Positions 51,682 through 63,400 of a DNA stretch of 64,000 nucleotides are shown in pieces. The notes beneath the pieces are model-generated. The model saw only the letters and a program-made list of their open reading frames with translations. It made no database searches and was not told the DNA's origin. The DNA lies in assembly GCF_963678635.1 (NCBI RefSeq), contig NC_087063.1:58722759-58786758 (forward strand), written 5' to 3'. The position numbers and the translations under genes were made by a program. Position 1 is the first letter of the stretch. Each line of letters starts with the position of its first letter. The DNA comes from Symsagittifera roscoffensis (lineage: Eukaryota > Xenacoelomorpha > Acoela > Convolutidae).

Positions 51682-52293
51682 ATGCTTAGTGAAAGTATTC
51701 ATAAATCACCCAAAAAGAGCTTCCTTTCTCGCCCCAGTTGTCTGTGTTTCAGGTTGATGCCGCGATTCCAGGCAAGACGCATCCCTGAGTTCTCACAGAA
51801 ACTAGTTATCGGGACTTCAAGGACCAAATATATCAAACCAGCTCTGGTAAAATCAACAATTCACTCTTACCGCGGCGCAACGCTTCATGATCTGTTTGAA
51901 ACAGTTTTACAATACAGACCAAAGCGCCTTAATACAGTAACAATAGTTGCTGGATACAATGACAACAGGCTGCATCCACAAGAATTAGAACAACAGTGGA
52001 AAAACTTGATTAACCTCGTCACTAACAAGTTTCAGCCCAAGACACTGATCATCCCCAAAACAATTCAGAACTGTAATAATTCCGAAGTAAACCGCAAATT
52101 TTATATTCATAATCATGTGCTGTTTAATTTGATAAATAGATTTGTACACCCCCATACACTTTTTGTTTCGCCTAACCTCAACCTAAATCTAACCCCTCAA
52201 ATGTTCTGCCGTGATGGCATCCATTTCTCGTTCTACGGTAATGATTTCCTTACAAATTTTCTTTCAAATTTAATCTATAAATTCTCTCGCTAA
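51682..52293 (+). CDS. SGNH-hydrolase-domain ORF of the non-LTR element
   Basis: 203 codons from ATG 51682 (a second in-frame ATG at 51757 is possible). All SGNH blocks are present: block I LVIGTSR with S46, block II YRGATLHDL with G65, block III AGYND with G91 and N93, and block V CRDGIHF with D178 and H181. The catalytic set is intact, so it may have been an active esterase. SGNH domains are known in ORF1-type proteins of some CR1-like and tyrosine-recombinase retroelements. Its role there is unsettled; lipid or membrane interaction has been suggested. Confidence 0.8.
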   Translation: MLSESIHKSPKKSFLSRPSCLCFRLMPRFQARRIPEFSQKLVIGTSRTKYIKPALVKSTIHSYRGATLHDLFETVLQYRPKRLNTVTIVAGYNDNRLHPQELEQQWKNLINLVTNKFQPKTLIIPKTIQNCNNSEVNRKFYIHNHVLFNLINRFVHPHTLFVSPNLNLNLTPQMFCRDGIHFSFYGNDFLTNFLSNLIYKFSR

Positions 52294-52317
52294 CTTGACA
52301 CCGCCGTCCTTCTTAAA

Positions 52318-52476
52318 ATGGCTACTCAAACACACTGCCTTATTTGTAAAAGAAGACTGCGAGGCGGAGGTGTTTGGTGCTTCACATGCCCTGGCTACAT
52401 GCATGTAAAATGCAGCGGCCTAGCCCGCAGCAGTGATCACTATGACGATTTCAGTTGTCATCGCTGCACCTCCTAA
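52318..52476 (+). CDS. PHD-finger ORF of the non-LTR element
   Basis: 52 codons, almost entirely one C4HC3 zinc finger: C7-x2-C10, C21-x2-C24, H29-x2-C32 and C47-x2-C50, with a Trp just before the third Cys. PHD fingers usually read histone tails, so a role in chromatin targeting is plausible. It lies 24 nt after the SGNH ORF in a different frame; a fusion broken by an indel or a recoding event cannot be excluded. Confidence 0.7.
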   Translation: MATQTHCLICKRRLRGGGVWCFTCPGYMHVKCSGLARSSDHYDDFSCHRCTS

Positions 52477-52542
52477 TTTCATTCAGCTAACGACAAGCAT
52501 GAATGCGATCCTCCAACCCTATCTACAACCACGTTCCCCCAA

Positions 52543-55392
52543 ATGCACCCTCACCCTTCCACTGCCCCACATTCACAAAACTCTGGAGAGTCTTCCACTA
52601 TAGAACCCAGAACAATACAAGACCCATGGTCAAACCCCTGTCCAGAACTCATAGAAACCACCAGGAAAATATACACCGAAGTGGTCCACTGGAAACCGGT
52701 CTTCATGATTTTGTCAAAAAATAAAGTTGGTTATATTTTTATTGAAACCCTCAATAGAACTTTGAACAGCCTAATAGAAAACAACGAAAATACCTTCGCA
52801 ATGCACGCAGCAATGATTTTTCCACACTTGTTACTGTGCAAAACAAAGTCCGAAATTGATGGATCTTTATCCAAAACAATAGCAAGGCGACTTAAGCAAT
52901 GGCAAGACGGAGACCTGGATGGACTATATAACGAAGGAAAGGCGCTGCAATTGCGCTTGTTGAAAGGAAGTAGAAGAAAAACTGAAACTGAAGCACAACA
53001 GTTCAACAAACTAATGAATACTGGAAAAATATCAAGCGCAATTGCAAAACTAACAGAACATCTAAAGGCGTTCTTTCGCTCGACGAGATTGTCAAAGGTA
53101 AGACAGTAGAACAGACTCTCATAAAGAAACACCCACCATCTAAACCAATTAATGAGAACTATATTACACCAGTCTCAAACGAAACAATTCCTTTCCATCC
53201 ATCGATATTTGATCAGATAAACGGTCAACATATCAAGAAGGCAGCCATGAGACCGCACGGATCGCATGGACCATCTGGCCTCGATGCGAATGAATGGAGA
53301 CGTATTCTAACACACTTCGGGCAACAATCAATTGACATTTCAAAAACAATTGCTAAAATAGCCAAAAAATTGGCCACAGAAGAACTAAATCCGGAACTAA
53401 TGGAACCATATAAAGCATGCAGATTAATACCCTTAGATAAGAATCCAGGGGTAAGACCCATAGGCATAGGAGAAGTTATGCGTAGGATAAAAGGGCGAAC
53501 AATAACTAAATGCCTGAAAAACGAACTCATGTCGCTCGGTTCAAACTACCAACTCTGCCTAGGACAAAAATGTGGCATTGAATATGCAATCCACACGCTA
53601 AGAGATCAATACAGCAAAACTTCCGCCGATGCTATTTTACTGATAGATGCGGAAAACGCTTTCAACTCGCTGAACCGAAAGCTGGCATTAAAACACATCG
53701 AAAATACCTGCCGTTCCCTTTTAACAGTAATTAAGAACTCCTACTCCAATCCATCTAAACTATTCGTTAACAAAAAAATAATCTACTCTCAAGAAGGGAC
53801 AACCCAGGGGGATCCACTAGCAATGGCCATGTACGGTCTAGCCATAATACCCCTCATAAAACTTTTATCAGTTGACGATGTAACCCAGAAATGGTACGCA
53901 GACGACGGAAACGCAGTCGGTAAATTAAGCAATCTACGAACCGTCCTCGATAAAATTGCATCACTGGGTAAATATTTCGGCTACCACGTGAAAGCATCCA
54001 AATGCCAACTCATTGTCAAAGATGAAAAACTCGGTGAAGCTCAGAAAACCTTCGCAAAAACAGGAATCACTATAAAGGCAGGAGCCCGAGTGCTTGGTTC
54101 AGTTATAGGAACAGAATCTGAATGCAAAAAGTTCCTCGAATTTCAACAGAAAGAGCAAATCAAAACTTTGAAAAAACTAACGAAAACTGCTAAAACCTCC
54201 CCTCAAAACGTTTATGCCTGCTATACTAAAGTAGTTCAAGAAAAGCTTTCATTTCTTGCCAGGACAACGCCTAACACTATGGAAAACTTATATGTGAAAA
54301 TAATATCAAAGAACAATTATTACCTAACGTAGTCGGTAAAGACACTTTAAACCCCCAGTTCCGTGAGATATCTTCCTTACCCCTTAAAATGGGCGGACTT
54401 AACATCAAGCTGCCATCCGATCATGAAAGCTACCTAGAATGGTCTAAGGAAACATCACTGGTACTGGAATCTCAAGATCATATTACAGCAGTAACACAGC
54501 AAGAAAAAATTTGTACGAAAATCAAAAAATTGAAAACTGATAGAACAAATCGAAAAAAAAAACAAACCTCATTAATTCCTTAAATGAAACAGATAAAAAC
54601 GCAATCGACCTGACCTCTGAAAAGGGAGCCTCTAACTGGCTCAATGCTCTACCACTGAGCAGATACAACTTCATCCTGAATAAATCAGAGTTTAGAGATG
54701 GTAATTACTTAAGATACGGATGGGAACCAACCAAAACCCCACTCACATGTGGTGCTGATTTTAACTTGACACATGCGCTTCACTGTGCAAAGGGTGGTTA
54801 CACACACATAAGACACCATGAAAGAAGAGACACATTCGCCAACCTCATGAACGAGGTTTGCCATGACGTCTAGATTGAGCCGAAACTTCAGCTGTTGCAA
54901 GGCGAAAACTTTGTCAACAATTCAACTACAACTGAAGACCAGGCACGACTTGACATTAAGGCAAACGGACTCTGGGGTTCACAATTCAGCCGCGCTTTCG
55001 TTGATGTGAAAATTTTCAACCCCCATGCCAAAACATCGCGAAAACTGCATAAGGATGCATACAAATACCACGAAACGCTGAAGAACTCCAAATATCACCA
55101 AAGAATTTTAAGCGTAGAGCAGAGTAGCTTCTGCCCGCTTATTTTTGGATGCACCGGTGGGACTGCTCCAACAGCCAAGCGGACGATGCAGCAATTGGCC
55201 AAAAAACTAAGTGAAAAAAGACAAGAAAGCTATCCAGAATCTATAAACTACATAAGAACTAAAATAAGCTTCGCGCTCCTGAGGAGCTCTATACTTTGTA
55301 TAAGGGGGTGCAGATCGCTACGCAAAGCTCAATTTATCGACAACTCCATAAGCGCTTTTGTAGAGGAAGGACGGCTAAGATACAATTAATGC
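52543..55392 (+). pseudogene. Reverse transcriptase plus restriction-like endonuclease, broken
   Basis: The first part (52543-53109) is a helical N-terminal region. Near 53070 the sense moves to the next frame and runs as the RT to 54332. RT motifs: DKNPGVRPIG, motif A LLIDAENAFNS (D134 counting from ATG 53247), motif B QEGTTQGDPLAM and motif C WYADD (YADD 217-220). After shifts near 54335 and 54580 comes a Cys/His linker (CGADFNLTHALHC). A TAG at 54871-54873 interrupts the start of the nuclease. Its PD-(D/E)xK-like signature is RLDI, a 16-residue gap and FVDVKIF; the stop is at about 55389. The number of lesions makes this inactive. Confidence 0.75.
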
Positions 55393-55539
55393 GACGATGC
55401 ATTTAATGCTGATTTATGACTTCATTGCTGATATATATGCATTTTTATATCGCTGGTATGGCCCTATTCAGCTTGTGCACTTACCGTAACTAAAAGGAAG
55501 GGCCCCTTTTGTAATTTAGTTTTTTTTTTAAAAGGGGAA

Positions 55540-56506
55540 GACTTGAATTCTGCTCTTCATAATAAATGTATGAATAAAAAAATAAAAGTGATTAAAAACT
55601 CTAATATCAAATCCACTGTTCCAGTACCTAAGAAAAACAAACAACATAAAAAATAACCGAAAAACCAAAAACAGTAAAAAAAAACTATAAAATCAGTAGA
55701 AATTAACCCCCCAGATGAGACGTGATTCGACCCTCTCGTTTGTTGTTGTTAGATAAATTGTTGTTACAGGCATTGATATCAGTCAGGAGCGTTACGATCA
55801 ATTTTGTGGCCCGTTTGTGGTGCATGTACTCTAGGGTTATTTGATTATTTAAGCACGTTAATGCTAATTTGCGCTCAATCCGGAAGGGTCTCGGGATTAG
55901 AGAAGAAGACTGATCCGGCAAGCAGTTCAAGGAGCGACAAGAAGGGGCTCAAGGACAACAGCAATCGACTGTTGGTTATCGTTAAATGTTTTGTATACCT
56001 ATTGGTTAAAAAGTAAGATATTACTCAGTAAGTAGCTCGACAGTGACTGCACTGTAGTGACCCTTCACCGAACTGCGAATTTCCGAGTTAAGCACCTTAA
56101 TTAGGTCATTGAACAAACCCGGAGGGGTATATTATTACTAGTATTACTATTTATACAACCTATATTAATACTCCTATACCGTTTTTCAGTGAAATGTCCA
56201 AATAGCATTGTTTTTGGCAAATTTCTCAGCTGGAACGTTTTAGATCGGGTTTTTTGCATTGAACTAGAAGAATATAGGCCTTCTGAGCTCGAAAATTTTT
56301 AGCTAATAACTTTTAGCTTGAAAAGAACAATCTTTTAGAAAAGTTAGGCGGAACCTATAAGAGAGAAAGTGTTTTAGATTTTAGAAAAAAGACATTTCGG
56401 TTAATATTGAATTTTGAATTTTGCTCGTCATAATGAATATATAAATAAATAAATAAACACATAAATAAAAGTGATTTAAAACTCTAATATCAAATCTACT
56501 GCTCCA
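55540..56506 (+). mobile_element. Element II body fragment between two direct repeats
   Basis: 55623-56400 aligns in the same order with 49825-50990 of element II (A-rich 'accgaaaaaccaaaaacagt' block, 'ttgcgctcaatccggaagggt' block, stem-loop, 'aagacatttcggttaat' block). It has no LTR, so it is a fragment. It is flanked by direct repeats of ~85-105 bp (55540-55622 and 56400-56506) sharing 'ctctaatatcaaat' and ending in CTCCAG or TTCCAG. These may be target sequence or a duplicated retrotransposon tail. Confidence 0.6.
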
Positions 56507-56644
56507 GGTTCAAGTGTGAAAGGCATAGAGGCAAAGACTACCTTGAGTGTAGTAAATGGAATTGTTCATCATTTAGTTGAAGAGTGTTGAGTTAAAGTCG
56601 AGGTCAGTAGTCGCAATATTTTTTGGCTTACGTGTTCCGCGGAG
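56507..56644. other. Short flank before element III
   Basis: 138 bp between the repeat-flanked fragment and the element III LTR. No feature seen. The last bases 'ccgcggag' precede the LTR start; the far end of element III is outside the window, so target duplication cannot be tested. Confidence 0.4.
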
Positions 56645-57541
56645 TGTGTCAGTCGGTCATATTTGGAAGTTTGACCTTGAGCAATACAAACAACGTAATT
56701 TTGGGATGAAATGGAATTGTTCAAAAATTCGAATTGAGCCTGTCATGCTCAACTTTCTCGCGACAACTGAAAATCTCAGGAAAACAAGATCAGAACAACC
56801 GAATTACAATTACGGGAAAGTAGTCAAAAAAGCAGCGGGTAATTGCTATTCGCAATTTCCAGACATAAGAATCACAATAGAGTAGAGCTGTCTTATACTG
56901 AAATAGGAAACGGAACAATTGCGAAGGAGGAAGACATTAATTCAAAGTGAACCAGAGTGAACCTTCGGTTGAAAGGTGGACAACCGAAGTCTCCCAATGG
57001 TCCAGCCCCAAAACTTATTTCTCAAGTCAAACTCGTTTCCTTTGCTGGAATTCGTTAATTACAAATTTCTTGAGTTGAAACTTAATTCCCTTTAATACTA
57101 GAGTTGCTGATTCTTTTAGTTACTCCAATTCTCGAGTGTGCTGGTATGTGAGTACCCAATTTAGTTTTCTTGAGTGTGTTTTATGATTGTTATGTTGAGG
57201 TAAGGCGAGTTTTAGGTTGATACATCTGAAATGGATTAAAGTTCCACTGTCTAATAAAAAGTAACTGTTCCGACCCTGTTTTTAACGGCATTTGCGTATT
57301 TTGGGTATTTGAGACCTAAGTATAGGGACGTTCTTATTTTCTAGAGTGGGGGGGGGGGTATTGTTTTAGTGGCCTTTAAGCTGTAACGAGGGTTTTAGTC
57401 TCATTTCGCAAGTGAACCGAATTAGCTCCGACCGTTCAAGGTAGAAAAACACAAGAGATAGTGTCCCTGACTCTTGAGCCAATGGTTATAGGGCCTATTT
57501 TTCTTTAACCTCATATGTGACTTAAGTAGGCGACTGTTACA
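56645..57541 (+). repeat. Element III 5' LTR
   Basis: Starts TGTGTCAGTCGGTC and ends GACTGTTACA, clearly homologous to the element I LTR over its length. It keeps GAG|GTAAGG, most of the hairpin and AATAAA. It has a G run near 57347-57357. Confidence 0.88.
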
Positions 57542-57552
57542 TAGTGTTTTTA

Positions 57553-57567
57553 TGGCGCTCCTGGGTG
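57553..57567 (+). promoter_or_regulatory. Primer-binding site of element III
   Basis: TGGCGCTCCTGGGTG, identical to elements I and II. Confidence 0.75.
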
Positions 57568-60453
57568 TTTTTACGACATCAAGACTACGGAGTCTAACCC
57601 ACTTGACACAGCTCCGGGCTACATGCCCATTCTAGAGTACCGGTGGTACGGTTCAGCGGGAACGTGTAAGCCTTCCGGTCGTACCGGGATAGCTTTTTAA
57701 GAAAACTCGAGAAAACTTCCTGGCACGCTCCCTAACGAGGCCCAGCTAACCGAGTAAAGGGAGTAACTAGGGGGACAAAAAAAACAAGCAAACGACAAGA
57801 AGCGAAACAAAAACCGAAAAAAAATAGAAAAAGAAACAAAAACCATAAAACAAAAAAAAGACAGTGACTTTGATACCGGATTAGTTGGATCAAACCTTTA
57901 TACTAATTAAATAGTATATACATACTGTTTTTACAAGATCGATCGTTTCGATCAATTCAGCAATTTAATAAGGTGCCCGAGTGTGGGTCGTTGTTAAGGC
58001 TTTTCAGATAGCTTGCAACTTAGCTGGCCCACTAGGAGACTTGATTGGAAAAAGTTACCAGCCGGGTAGGAAAGTGGTTCACAGGAAGGGAACCCGACAA
58101 GTGCTGGAAACGACAAAGAGACATCCAGCACAGACAAGACCGAACAGAGGAGACACACAGGGGTGTTCTGTTTTGGTCAGCCGACGGACCACTGGGAGAC
58201 TTGATTGGAACAGGTGACCAGCCAAGCGGGAAAGTGGTGCTGGTGAGAGGTGCTGGAGAAGCCAAGTAGACAACCAGCATGGAATTAGAACAACCAGAGG
58301 AGGACACACAGGGGTGTTCTGGTTGGTCAATCGGGTATCGTTAGAATCCACATTCGTTATAGGAGATAAAAGTAAAAATGGATAAGCGGAACCCCACTGT
58401 TTTGAGGAACATTTTTACTTGGAAACAGTTTCTACGGTTTTCTCTCAAGAGGTTTAGCACCCAGCGCTTAAGGTAATTTGCCGCTTAAGAGGGGGGCTAA
58501 AGAGGGGGGAGGTTAGAAGGAGGGGTGGTTAGGTTAGAGGTTGGCGGTTGCAAATTGTGAAAAGCGGGGACACCTTATAGTAACTAACCATCGATATCGT
58601 CGATTTCGTTACAGTATAATCTTACACGCGTGAATTACAGAGAGAGGATATCCAAATTTAAGATCGAATTAAGGCAGGTACCCTGGTCGGATTGGGTGGG
58701 TGGAACGGAAATAGACAGTTTCTGTAACCCGGAAGGAAAATACCCCATAAGAACGTTAGTAGGGGGAGGAAAACGCCTGACAATCAGGTACCAGACATTT
58801 TTCACGAAAGGACAACATTGGTCACCTTTGAATTTTTGGTGGCTTCATCTTTCTGTTTTCCTCATTTTTTCTCATTTAAGTCTTTGTGTTTTCGGTATTA
58901 ATTTTATCGGTTATGAACGATCAGGTGATCACAAGACACCTGCGAACAAGTTGGATTTCAACTTGCATCAGATTAATAAAGGGGGAGATAAATACAGGGG
59001 GGGTTAGCAATTGAAACTTTTGGCCAGTAAGGTTGGGTTTTGGGGAAATTTTTATACTAGAGCTCAAGTGGTGGTACCAGGGATAGTGGTTCAAGAGTCC
59101 CAACAACGAAGAAGGAGAAATCAGATTGTCCCAACACTAAAGAAGGAGGGGTCTTGGGACAGTGTGAAGTGTCCCAACACTTGAGTGGCGAAGTCTTGGG
59201 ACAGTATCGAAAAGTCTTGGGACAAAACAGAGAAGTCTTGAGACAGTACAGAGAAGTCATGGGACAGCGCGGAAAAGTCTTGGGACAGTACAGAAAAGTC
59301 TTGGGACAGTACCAAGAAGTCTTGGGATAGTACAGAGATGTCTAGGGACAGTACGAAGAAGTCTTGGGACAGTGCGGAAAAGTCTAGGGATAGTACAGAA
59401 AAGTCTTGGGAGAGTACCAAGAAGTCATGGGACAGTACAGAAAATCCTTGGGACAGTACCGAAAAGTCTTGGGACAGTACAGAAAAGTCTTGGGACAGTA
59501 GCAAGGAGTCTTGTGACAGTGCGGAAAAGTCCTGGGACAGTACCAGGAAGTCTAGAGACAGTACCGAAAAGTCATGGGACAGTACAGAAAAGTCTTGGGA
59601 CAGTACCGAAAAGTCTCGGGACAGTACAGAAAAGTCTTGGGACAGCACAGAAAAGACTTGGGACAGAATAGAAAAGTCTTGGGACATTACCGAAAAGTCT
59701 TGGGACAGTACAGAAAAGTCTTGGGACAGTACCAAGAAGTCTTGGGATAGTACAGAGATGTCTAGGGACAGTACGAAGAAGTCTTGGGACAGTGCGGAAA
59801 AGTCTTGGGATAGTACAGAAAAGTCTTGGGAGAGTACCAAGAAGTCATGGGACAGTACAGAAAATCCTTGGGACAGTACCGAAAAGTCTTGGGACAGTAC
59901 CAAGGAGTCTTGTGACAGTGCGGAAAAGTCCTGGGACAGTACCAAGAAGTCTAGAGACAGTACCGAAAAGTCATGGGACAGTACAGAAAAGTCTTGGGAC
60001 AGTACCGAAAAGTCTCGGGACAGTACAGAAAAGTCTTGGGACAGCACAGAAAAGACTTGGGACAGAATAGAAAAGTCTTGGGACTTTACCGAAAAGTCTT
60101 GGGACAGTACGGAAAAGCCTTGGGACGGTACCAGGAAGACTTGGGACAGTACGGAAAAATCTTAGGACAGTACGGAAAAGTCTTGGGACAGTACTAAGAG
60201 GTCTTGGGACAGTGCGAGGTAGCCCAACACTTGAGTGATAGGTCTTGGGACAGTGACAATTATCCAAACACTTAAGTAAAGAGCACAAAGGACCGGTCAG
60301 AACGATTAAATCAGGAAAAATCCGCTCTATTAAGATTACGAATTGAAAGATTTTAACTTAAGAGAATTAGAAATAATTTTTAGAACTTTTATACTTAGAA
60401 TAGAGTTTGGTAAGTAATAATATTGTAAATAAAGAAAATTGTAAATAAGAATT
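57568..60453 (+). other. Element III leader
   Basis: Collinear with the element I leader. It contains repeated GGGAGACTTGATTGGAA-type blocks at about 58033 and 58194, each with a following 'ggacacacaggggtgttct'-like block (about 58147 and 58302), the conserved 'gggtatcgtta' to 'gaggttggcgg' region, and a minisatellite. No gene seen. Confidence 0.7.
59150..60235 (+). repeat. GTCTTGGGACAGTAC minisatellite in element III leader
   Basis: About 50 units, mostly 21 bp (GTCTTGGGACAGTACAGAAAA and variants with CCAAGAA or CCGAAAA endings). The core GTCTTGGGACAG is shared with element I, but the unit is longer. A 421-bp block is itself duplicated (59332 onward and 59753 onward). The 21-bp length, a multiple of three, keeps long frames open; these are not genes. 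Confidence 0.95.
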
Positions 60454-63400
60454 ATGAGGTGAAGTAGGGTACCGAAAGCAGAAAAAAGAGTTCTAGAGTC
60501 AAAGACAAATCATAACTCGTCGCAACGGAAATCAATGCCGTCGGTCCAAAAAGTAACGAGAAAGAACTTTTCAGTGAGCATGGTCAACACAGGAAGCGCA
60601 AATGAGAGCAAAACGAAAGTAAGCGCCGAGGAGGGACGAACGGTACCTGCTACAGAAAATGATCTTGAGACACCAGATCAGACAGTTTATAAGGTGGAAA
60701 GGAAAACAACGGAGTCAACAACGATGCCGAATGTGGATGAACAAGAAAAGAAGACGATAGAGTTCTCGCCGATTGATATTGTAGACGATATAACAAGCAA
60801 CACGCCGTAAATGATAAAGCATGTGTCTCAAACGAAAAGAACGTCGTTCACAGAGAGGATTGCAATGATGGTCGAAACGAAACCAAGAGAGAAGGAGGAA
60901 ATAGCCTCAACGACCGAGAAAGGCAAGAAATTTGGAACAGTTTCTGCAATAACAACAGAGGACAATCGAGACGATGATCAGGTCGAACTTGTAGCAACAG
61001 CTAGCCATGAGGCAACAGTTAAAAATGGGGCAACAGCTAACCAAGAGAAAATAACTTTTCTTAAACTGGGTGACTTGATGGCGAAGTTGGAACAAATCGA
61101 CAAAAAACTGAAGTGCAGTGAAGAGGATCGACAAATGCTAAAAAAGGAGACACGATACAGTAAGAGCGAGAGCCTGGACAATTGCTTCAATCTGGCGAAG
61201 GCAACTGAAGAGAGGCTACAGCAAATGTCAGACAAGGTAGAGGCTACCGACAAGGAGAGAGAGAAAAATATCAAAAAAGACATGCAAGAAATGAAGCAAC
61301 GGTATGACACTGTGAACAGTAAATTAGGGAGTCTGGGGACGAGAATAGACACAACGAGCAGAGACCAGGCTGAGAGTTCATTTGCCATACAGTCCAAACT
61401 GGATATCATCTTGAGAAACTCTACATCACAAGACAAGCTGGTAACAGATCGAACGCAAGGCAACAGAGTCGATTTCGTGGAACCACAACGGAACAAGCGG
61501 GATTCCACGCCGTTACCGCAGCGAGCATAGGACTAGTGGGGGTCAAAAAATTATGAAGAGTGGAACTTCAAATTCGACAAATGGTCCAGGGGATTCCACA
61601 ACGAGCAACAATGTGGTACCTGATGCCATGACGTGGGTTAGCACCTGGGAAATGATGAATAGAACATTGGAAACGTTCGCTACAAGGAACAACGGTTCGA
61701 GTGAAAGAGGAGGGCGCAAATCCAGGAAAACCTTCAAGAAGCCAAAAGAATTTAAGGACGACTCAGATGGATGCATCGACACATGGGTGGAGGTCATGAA
61801 ACTACATTTGGAACAAAACAACTTGAGTGACGAGAGACAGACCTGCACAGCGATACTCTGCAACTTAGAAGGCACCGCGGTGAAATGTGTAGTTGCAAAG
61901 AAGGAAGAGGAACGTGATACTGCAGAAGAAATATTCGAGATATTGTTGAATCGATTCGGATCAGGAAGGAAGAGTCACCAAGCTATGATGAGAATCGAAA
62001 AGAAAAGACAGATGGACGATGAATCAATCGATCGGTTGTGGATGATCTTGTGAGCTTGAGAAGAAGGAGTGATCCTGAAGAATCAACAAACAGAAGGAAC
62101 TTCATCATCTCCTCGAAATTTATCGATGGGGTTAAAAGTGACGACTTGAGAACAATGTTGGCAACGTACTACACACTGTCGAAAGATAATGCACCGACTT
62201 CGGAAGAGATGAGGCAAAAGACAAGGGAGTACATGTTGATGAAAGCAAAGAAGTACTCGTACTCAGATAATAGGAACATGCAAGGGGGGAGTCAACCACA
62301 GAGGTCGTCATGGTACAAGCCTAGAGATGATATGGACAAACGCAAGTCATGACTAAATTGCGGGTCAGCGGATCATCACCTGGCGGATTGCACGACGTAC
62401 AAGCTAGGCATGAAGAGTCTGTGATATGTGTCGGATGAGAAGGATATGAGCCAGACGGAAGAACATGAGTTCTACAGTGGCCTGATCATCAAGATAGGTG
62501 CGAGATGCTTCTTCTGCAATCAAGTGGGCCACTTCAAGATGGACTGTCCGTTGTTTTGGGAAGCAGTGAAAAACCAAAGTCACCCCAAACACAAGCCAGT
62601 GCTGGCGGCGGTACAGAACACGAGGAACAGGCAAGCCGAGTTTGACACAAAAAAAATCGGAACTACCGACAAAAACGGTGAAGGCTGTTGCGCAAGTCAA
62701 GAACGCCATAGAAGCTGAGACCAGGAATTCTCTAGAGATAAACTATGAGAAAGCAGCTGCGGAGGTCATCAACAAAGTGAAACAAGACCTATCAACAAAA
62801 GAGATCGAGCAACGACTAAAACAGGAGATCGAAAGGCAGAAGTTAAATGAGACATTAAGTAGGTCAGTGCCAATGCCAGAAGCCGAAGTGGGAGCGACAA
62901 AGAGTGGAAATTGCAACACTCTAAAAATGATGACTGGAAAGCCATTCGGCATAACAAAAGTCGGAGCCAGAATAATGTCGATAATCACTGTGGGCGGCCA
63001 TGAAGTAACGAGAAACCTGAGTGAACCAAGCGAACAGACGACAATGCACATTGATTTCTACGCAGATTACTTAAGTGCAATAAGTCCGCAGACAACTTCT
63101 GAAGCCTTGAGGGCACTACTCACAAGAGTTGGTAGCAAGTCAGTCCGAGAATAGGTACACGGAAGCCTTTGGTCCACATGAAGTGATGTTAAATATAGAT
63201 GGAATAAACATCTACACGAAGGTTATGATAACATGTGACGAAGACCTAGCCAGACATATCTACGTGGGCAGGGAAGAACTGAAAGTGAAATCGGTTGGAC
63301 ACTGTGCCATGTTGGAAGAGGATGCAATGCATATCGGTACAGAAGCGGACGTATCGGCACACGTGCTTGACATAAATGGCAAGAGGACCCAGTTACGCGG

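Larger units (their letters stand above)
51465..55560 (+). mobile_element. Decayed non-LTR retrotransposon with restriction-like endonuclease
   Basis: In order: an SGNH-domain ORF, a PHD-finger ORF, a long RT region, a zinc-binding linker and a restriction-enzyme-like endonuclease, all on the plus strand, followed by an A-rich tail near 55555-55585. RT followed by a C-terminal endonuclease is the layout of early-branching non-LTR groups (R2, NeSL, CRE). The exact clade is not certain. Frameshifts near 53070 and 54330-54580 and a stop at 54871 make it non-functional. The 5' boundary is unclear; sequence from 51465 to 51681 may be its 5' UTR. Confidence 0.7.

Noticed and set aside
59121-60288. 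275- to 308-codon repeat frames in the element III minisatellite
   Set aside because: Same reason; the 21-bp unit keeps frames open. The element is a pseudogene and no start context is conserved.
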